Below, piece by piece: positions 61,939 through 64,000 of a DNA stretch of 64,000 bases (within the stretch, counting starts at the first letter, position 1; every line of letters starts with the position of its first letter). The DNA is from Aeromicrobium sp. Sec7.5. GTDB lineage: Bacteria; Actinomycetota; Actinomycetes; Propionibacteriales; Nocardioidaceae. Made by a program: the position numbers and the translations under genes. The notes under the pieces were generated by a model. The model was not told the origin of the DNA. It did no database searches and saw only the letters and a program-made list of their open reading frames with translations. Where the stretch lies: assembly GCF_036867135.1 (NCBI RefSeq), contig NZ_JBAJIJ010000001.1, forward strand, positions 1,612,001-1,676,000, given 5' to 3'.

Positions 61939-62363
61939 AGGCCGCACGCGCGCTCCTCGTGGTCGCCGGAGTCGGCTTCGGTCTCTGGGGTGTGTGGCTC
62001 ATGCGCGACTTCACCTCGGAGCGACTCGTCTCGGCCGGCATCTGGCTGGGCGGAGGGATCGTCGTGCACGACGCCGTGCTCGCGCCGCTCACGATCGCGA
62101 TCGTCGTCGTCGTGGCGCGTCTGCTGCCGCGGTACGCACGCGCGCCGATGGCGATCGCCTTCCTCGTGTGGTCGACGCTCACGGTCGTGTTCATCCCGGT
62201 GCTGAGCGGTCAGGGAGGCAAGCCCGACAACGACACGATCCTGAACCGGCCCTACCTCGCGAGCTGGCTGGTCCTCACCGCGGTGCTGTTCGCCGTGGCG
62301 CTGGTCGTCGCCCTGCAGCGACGATCACGGACGGCCACGCCTGCCGCGACCGCCGAGGACTGA
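61935..62363 (+). CDS. Small membrane protein coupled to the molybdoenzyme
   Basis: Predicted protein of 142 residues with four helices (ALLVVAGVGFGLWGVWLM, IVVHDAVLAPLTIAIVVVVA, AIAFLVWSTLTVVFIPVL, SWLVLTAVLFAVALVVAL). Overlaps the upstream gene by 4 bases, so probably a partner or assembly factor for it. The GIVVHDAVLAPL motif is found in other uncharacterised actinobacterial proteins. Confidence 0.75.
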   Translation: MKAARALLVVAGVGFGLWGVWLMRDFTSERLVSAGIWLGGGIVVHDAVLAPLTIAIVVVVARLLPRYARAPMAIAFLVWSTLTVVFIPVLSGQGGKPDNDTILNRPYLASWLVLTAVLFAVALVVALQRRSRTATPAATAED

Positions 62364-62375
62364 CAAACTCGGGGT

Positions 62376-63176
62376 GTGAGCACCCTCGACCGCCCCGAGA
62401 TCGCCGTCATCGGCGGCTCCGGCTTCTACACGTTCCTCGACGACCCCGAGCCCATCGAGGTCGACACCCCCTACGGACCTCCGTCGGCACCCATCTCCGT
62501 GGGCTCGGTCGACGGCCGTAGCGTCGCCTTCCTGCCCCGACACGGACCCCATCACCAGTTCCCGGCCCACCAGGTCCCCTACCGGGCCAACCTCTGGGCG
62601 CTGCGCAGCCTGGGGGTGCGGCAGGTCCTGGCCCCCTGCGCGGTCGGAGGGCTGCGGCCGGAGCACGGTCCGGGCACGTTCCTGGTGCCCGACCAGCTCG
62701 TCGACCGCACGTCGGCGCGCGTCCAGACGTACTACGACGAGGGCGCCGTGCACGTCTCGTTCGCCGATCCGTACTGCCCGCGCCTGCGCACCCACCTGGT
62801 CGACGGGCTGGCGGGGAACGACCCGGTCAACGGCGGCACGATGGTCGTGATCGAGGGCCCGCGCTTCTCCACCCGCGCGGAGTCGCAGTGGTACGCCGCC
62901 CAAGGCGGGGCGGTCATCAACATGACCGGACACCCCGAGGCGGTCCTCGCGCGCGAGCTCGCGCTCTGCTACGCGCCTGTCGCTCTCGTGACCGACCACG
63001 ACGCCGGGGTGGACTCGGCGACCTCCGTCAGCATGGACGAGGTCTTCGCCGTCTTCTCCTCGCACACCGACACCCTGAAGAGCGCGCTGCGCTCGGTCGT
63101 CGGGGCCGTGGGAGCCCGCGACTGCTCCTGCGGCGCCGCGGTCGACGGCATGACGCTGCCGATCGAGCTGCCGTGA
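62376..63176 (+). CDS. mtnP: S-methyl-5'-thioadenosine phosphorylase
   Basis: Predicted protein of 266 residues from GTG 62376. IAVIGGSGFYTFL, FLPRHGPHHQFPAHQVPYRA (phosphate and ribose site), VIEGPRFSTRAESQWY and VINMTGHPEAVLARELALCY identify the nucleoside phosphorylase 2 family. The DHD after VT (VTDHD) fits adenine rather than hypoxanthine specificity. It recycles methylthioadenosine. Overlaps the next gene by 4 bases. Confidence 0.92.
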   Translation: MSTLDRPEIAVIGGSGFYTFLDDPEPIEVDTPYGPPSAPISVGSVDGRSVAFLPRHGPHHQFPAHQVPYRANLWALRSLGVRQVLAPCAVGGLRPEHGPGTFLVPDQLVDRTSARVQTYYDEGAVHVSFADPYCPRLRTHLVDGLAGNDPVNGGTMVVIEGPRFSTRAESQWYAAQGGAVINMTGHPEAVLARELALCYAPVALVTDHDAGVDSATSVSMDEVFAVFSSHTDTLKSALRSVVGAVGARDCSCGAAVDGMTLPIELP

Positions 63177-64000
63177 GGATCCTGCTCACGGGCGCTGCCG
63201 GCTTCATCGCGACGCACATCGCCGAGCAGGCGCGAGCCCGCGGGCACGAGGTCATCGGCGTGGACGCCTACCTCGCCGCCGCTCACGGACCCGATGTCGA
63301 GCCCGATCCGGCGATCGCACGCCGCGACCTGCGCACCGACGACGTCGACGACCTGCTCGACGGCATCGACGTCGTGTGCCACCAGGCCGCGATGGTCGGC
63401 AACGGCGTCGACGCCCAGGACCTGCCGGCCTACGCCGAGCACAACGACGCCGGCTCGGCCCGCCTGCTCGCGGCCATGGCTCGGACCGGCGTCGACGACC
63501 TGGTCATGGCGTCGTCGATGGTGGTCTACGGCGATGGCCGGTACACCTGTGCGATCGACGGCGACGTGCCACCGGCCGTGCGCGAGGACGACGACCTCCA
63601 GGCCGGCCGCTTCGACCCTCGGTGCCCCCGCTGCGGTGGTGACATCACCTGGCGGGAGATCGACGAGGACACGCCCTTCCTCCCCCGCACGAGCTACGCC
63701 GCGTCCAAGGTCGCCCAGGAGCACTACGCCTCCGCCTGGTGCACGCTCCAGGCCAGCCGTGCGATCGCCCTGCGCTATCACAACGTGTACGGCCCCGGCA
63801 TGCCGGCGGACACCCCCTACTCCGGCGTCGCGGCGATCTTCCGGTCCGCGATCGCCCGTGGTGAGGCGCCTCGCGTCTTCGAGGACGGTCGACAGGTGCG
63901 CGACTTCGTGCACGTGAGCGACGTCGCCCGGGCGAACGTGCTCGCGATCGAGCAGGTCGCGCACCACCCGACCGGCCTGACCGCCTACAACGTGGCGTCC
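63173..64000 (+). CDS. NAD-dependent epimerase/dehydratase (3' end outside window)
   Basis: From GTG 63173 the frame is open to the end of the window (276 codons). RILLTGAAGFIATHIAEQAR is the Rossmann motif; MASSMVVYG and Tyr175-xxx-Lys179 (SYAASK) are the SDR catalytic residues; ALRYHNVYGPGMP and QVRDFVHVSDVARANVLAI complete the family. Cys151-PR-Cys154-GG is inserted before the catalytic tyrosine, a small metal-knuckle-like loop unusual in epimerases. Probably acts on an NDP-sugar. Confidence 0.88.
   Translation, partial: MRILLTGAAGFIATHIAEQARARGHEVIGVDAYLAAAHGPDVEPDPAIARRDLRTDDVDDLLDGIDVVCHQAAMVGNGVDAQDLPAYAEHNDAGSARLLAAMARTGVDDLVMASSMVVYGDGRYTCAIDGDVPPAVREDDDLQAGRFDPRCPRCGGDITWREIDEDTPFLPRTSYAASKVAQEHYASAWCTLQASRAIALRYHNVYGPGMPADTPYSGVAAIFRSAIARGEAPRVFEDGRQVRDFVHVSDVARANVLAIEQVAHHPTGLTAYNVAS

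Overview
The window is a GC-rich chromosomal segment of an actinomycete. The strongest phylogenetic marker is the block at 28590-37697. It carries gcvP, two MerR regulators, a bifunctional nuclease, the FHA protein GarA/OdhI, gcvH, two DUF881 proteins flanking a small basic protein, and a CDP-alcohol phosphatidyltransferase, in the order known from Mycobacterium tuberculosis Rv1822-Rv1832. A sigK/rskA pair, mycothiol-type DinB/maleylpyruvate-isomerase folds and many leaderless start signatures agree with this. A Nocardioidaceae (Aeromicrobium-like) host is my guess, not proven. I saw no rRNA, tRNA, CRISPR array, insertion sequence or phage module.

Layout. 1-3300: end of an alpha/beta hydrolase, LtrA, a frameshifted EamA exporter divergent from a MarR regulator over a twin operator, and DoxX. 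3300-5500: a less GC-rich patch with a strong hairpin, a 48-residue membrane protein and a Fic AMPylator preceded by three operator-like repeats. 5500-12030: small accessory genes (TetR, reductase, two GNATs, quinone oxidoreductase, tautomerase, PPOX protein, VapBC-like pair, ArgO/ArgP). 12030-16760: FAD oxidoreductase plus DUF3556 membrane protein, divergent from a PucR regulator across a 19-bp direct repeat. 16760-20650: miscellaneous conserved genes. 20754-25000: assimilatory sulfate reduction (cysH, cysD, cysN, cysG). 25017-28650: membrane proteins, hydrolases, sigK/rskA behind a SigK-type promoter. 28590-37700: glycine cleavage (with a glycine riboswitch) and the conserved garA/cell-envelope block. 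37884-44781: superoxide dismutase, then a copper-handling region (CtaG-CopD fusion, CopC, two YcnI proteins, CopC-CopD fusion). 44791-50484: rocD, a tandem hairpin repeat, a GT4 glycosyltransferase, a LOG protein, an inositol-phosphatase family enzyme, a bile-acid symporter family protein and a reductase. 50528-53969: a tightly overlapped three-gene operon (DUF1611, PLP racemase, M19 dipeptidase) that looks like D-amino-acid metabolism. 54154-62363: molybdenum cofactor synthesis (moaA, mogA-like, moaE, moaD, moaC) and molybdate uptake (modABC), next to a membrane-anchored sulfite-oxidase-fold enzyme that may use the cofactor. 62376-64000: methylthioadenosine phosphorylase and an incomplete NAD-dependent epimerase.

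Two genes (EamA near 1873 and a membrane protein near 41615) each look one base short, so either recent decay or sequence errors should be considered. Many start codons sit exactly 6-7 bases after a TANNNT box, implying widespread leaderless transcription; this helped choose starts. The most interesting leads are the D-amino-acid operon, the PucR/DUF3556 locus with its direct repeats, the Fic autoregulation site, the tandem hairpin repeat at 46088-46200 and the altered phosphorylation motif in GarA.
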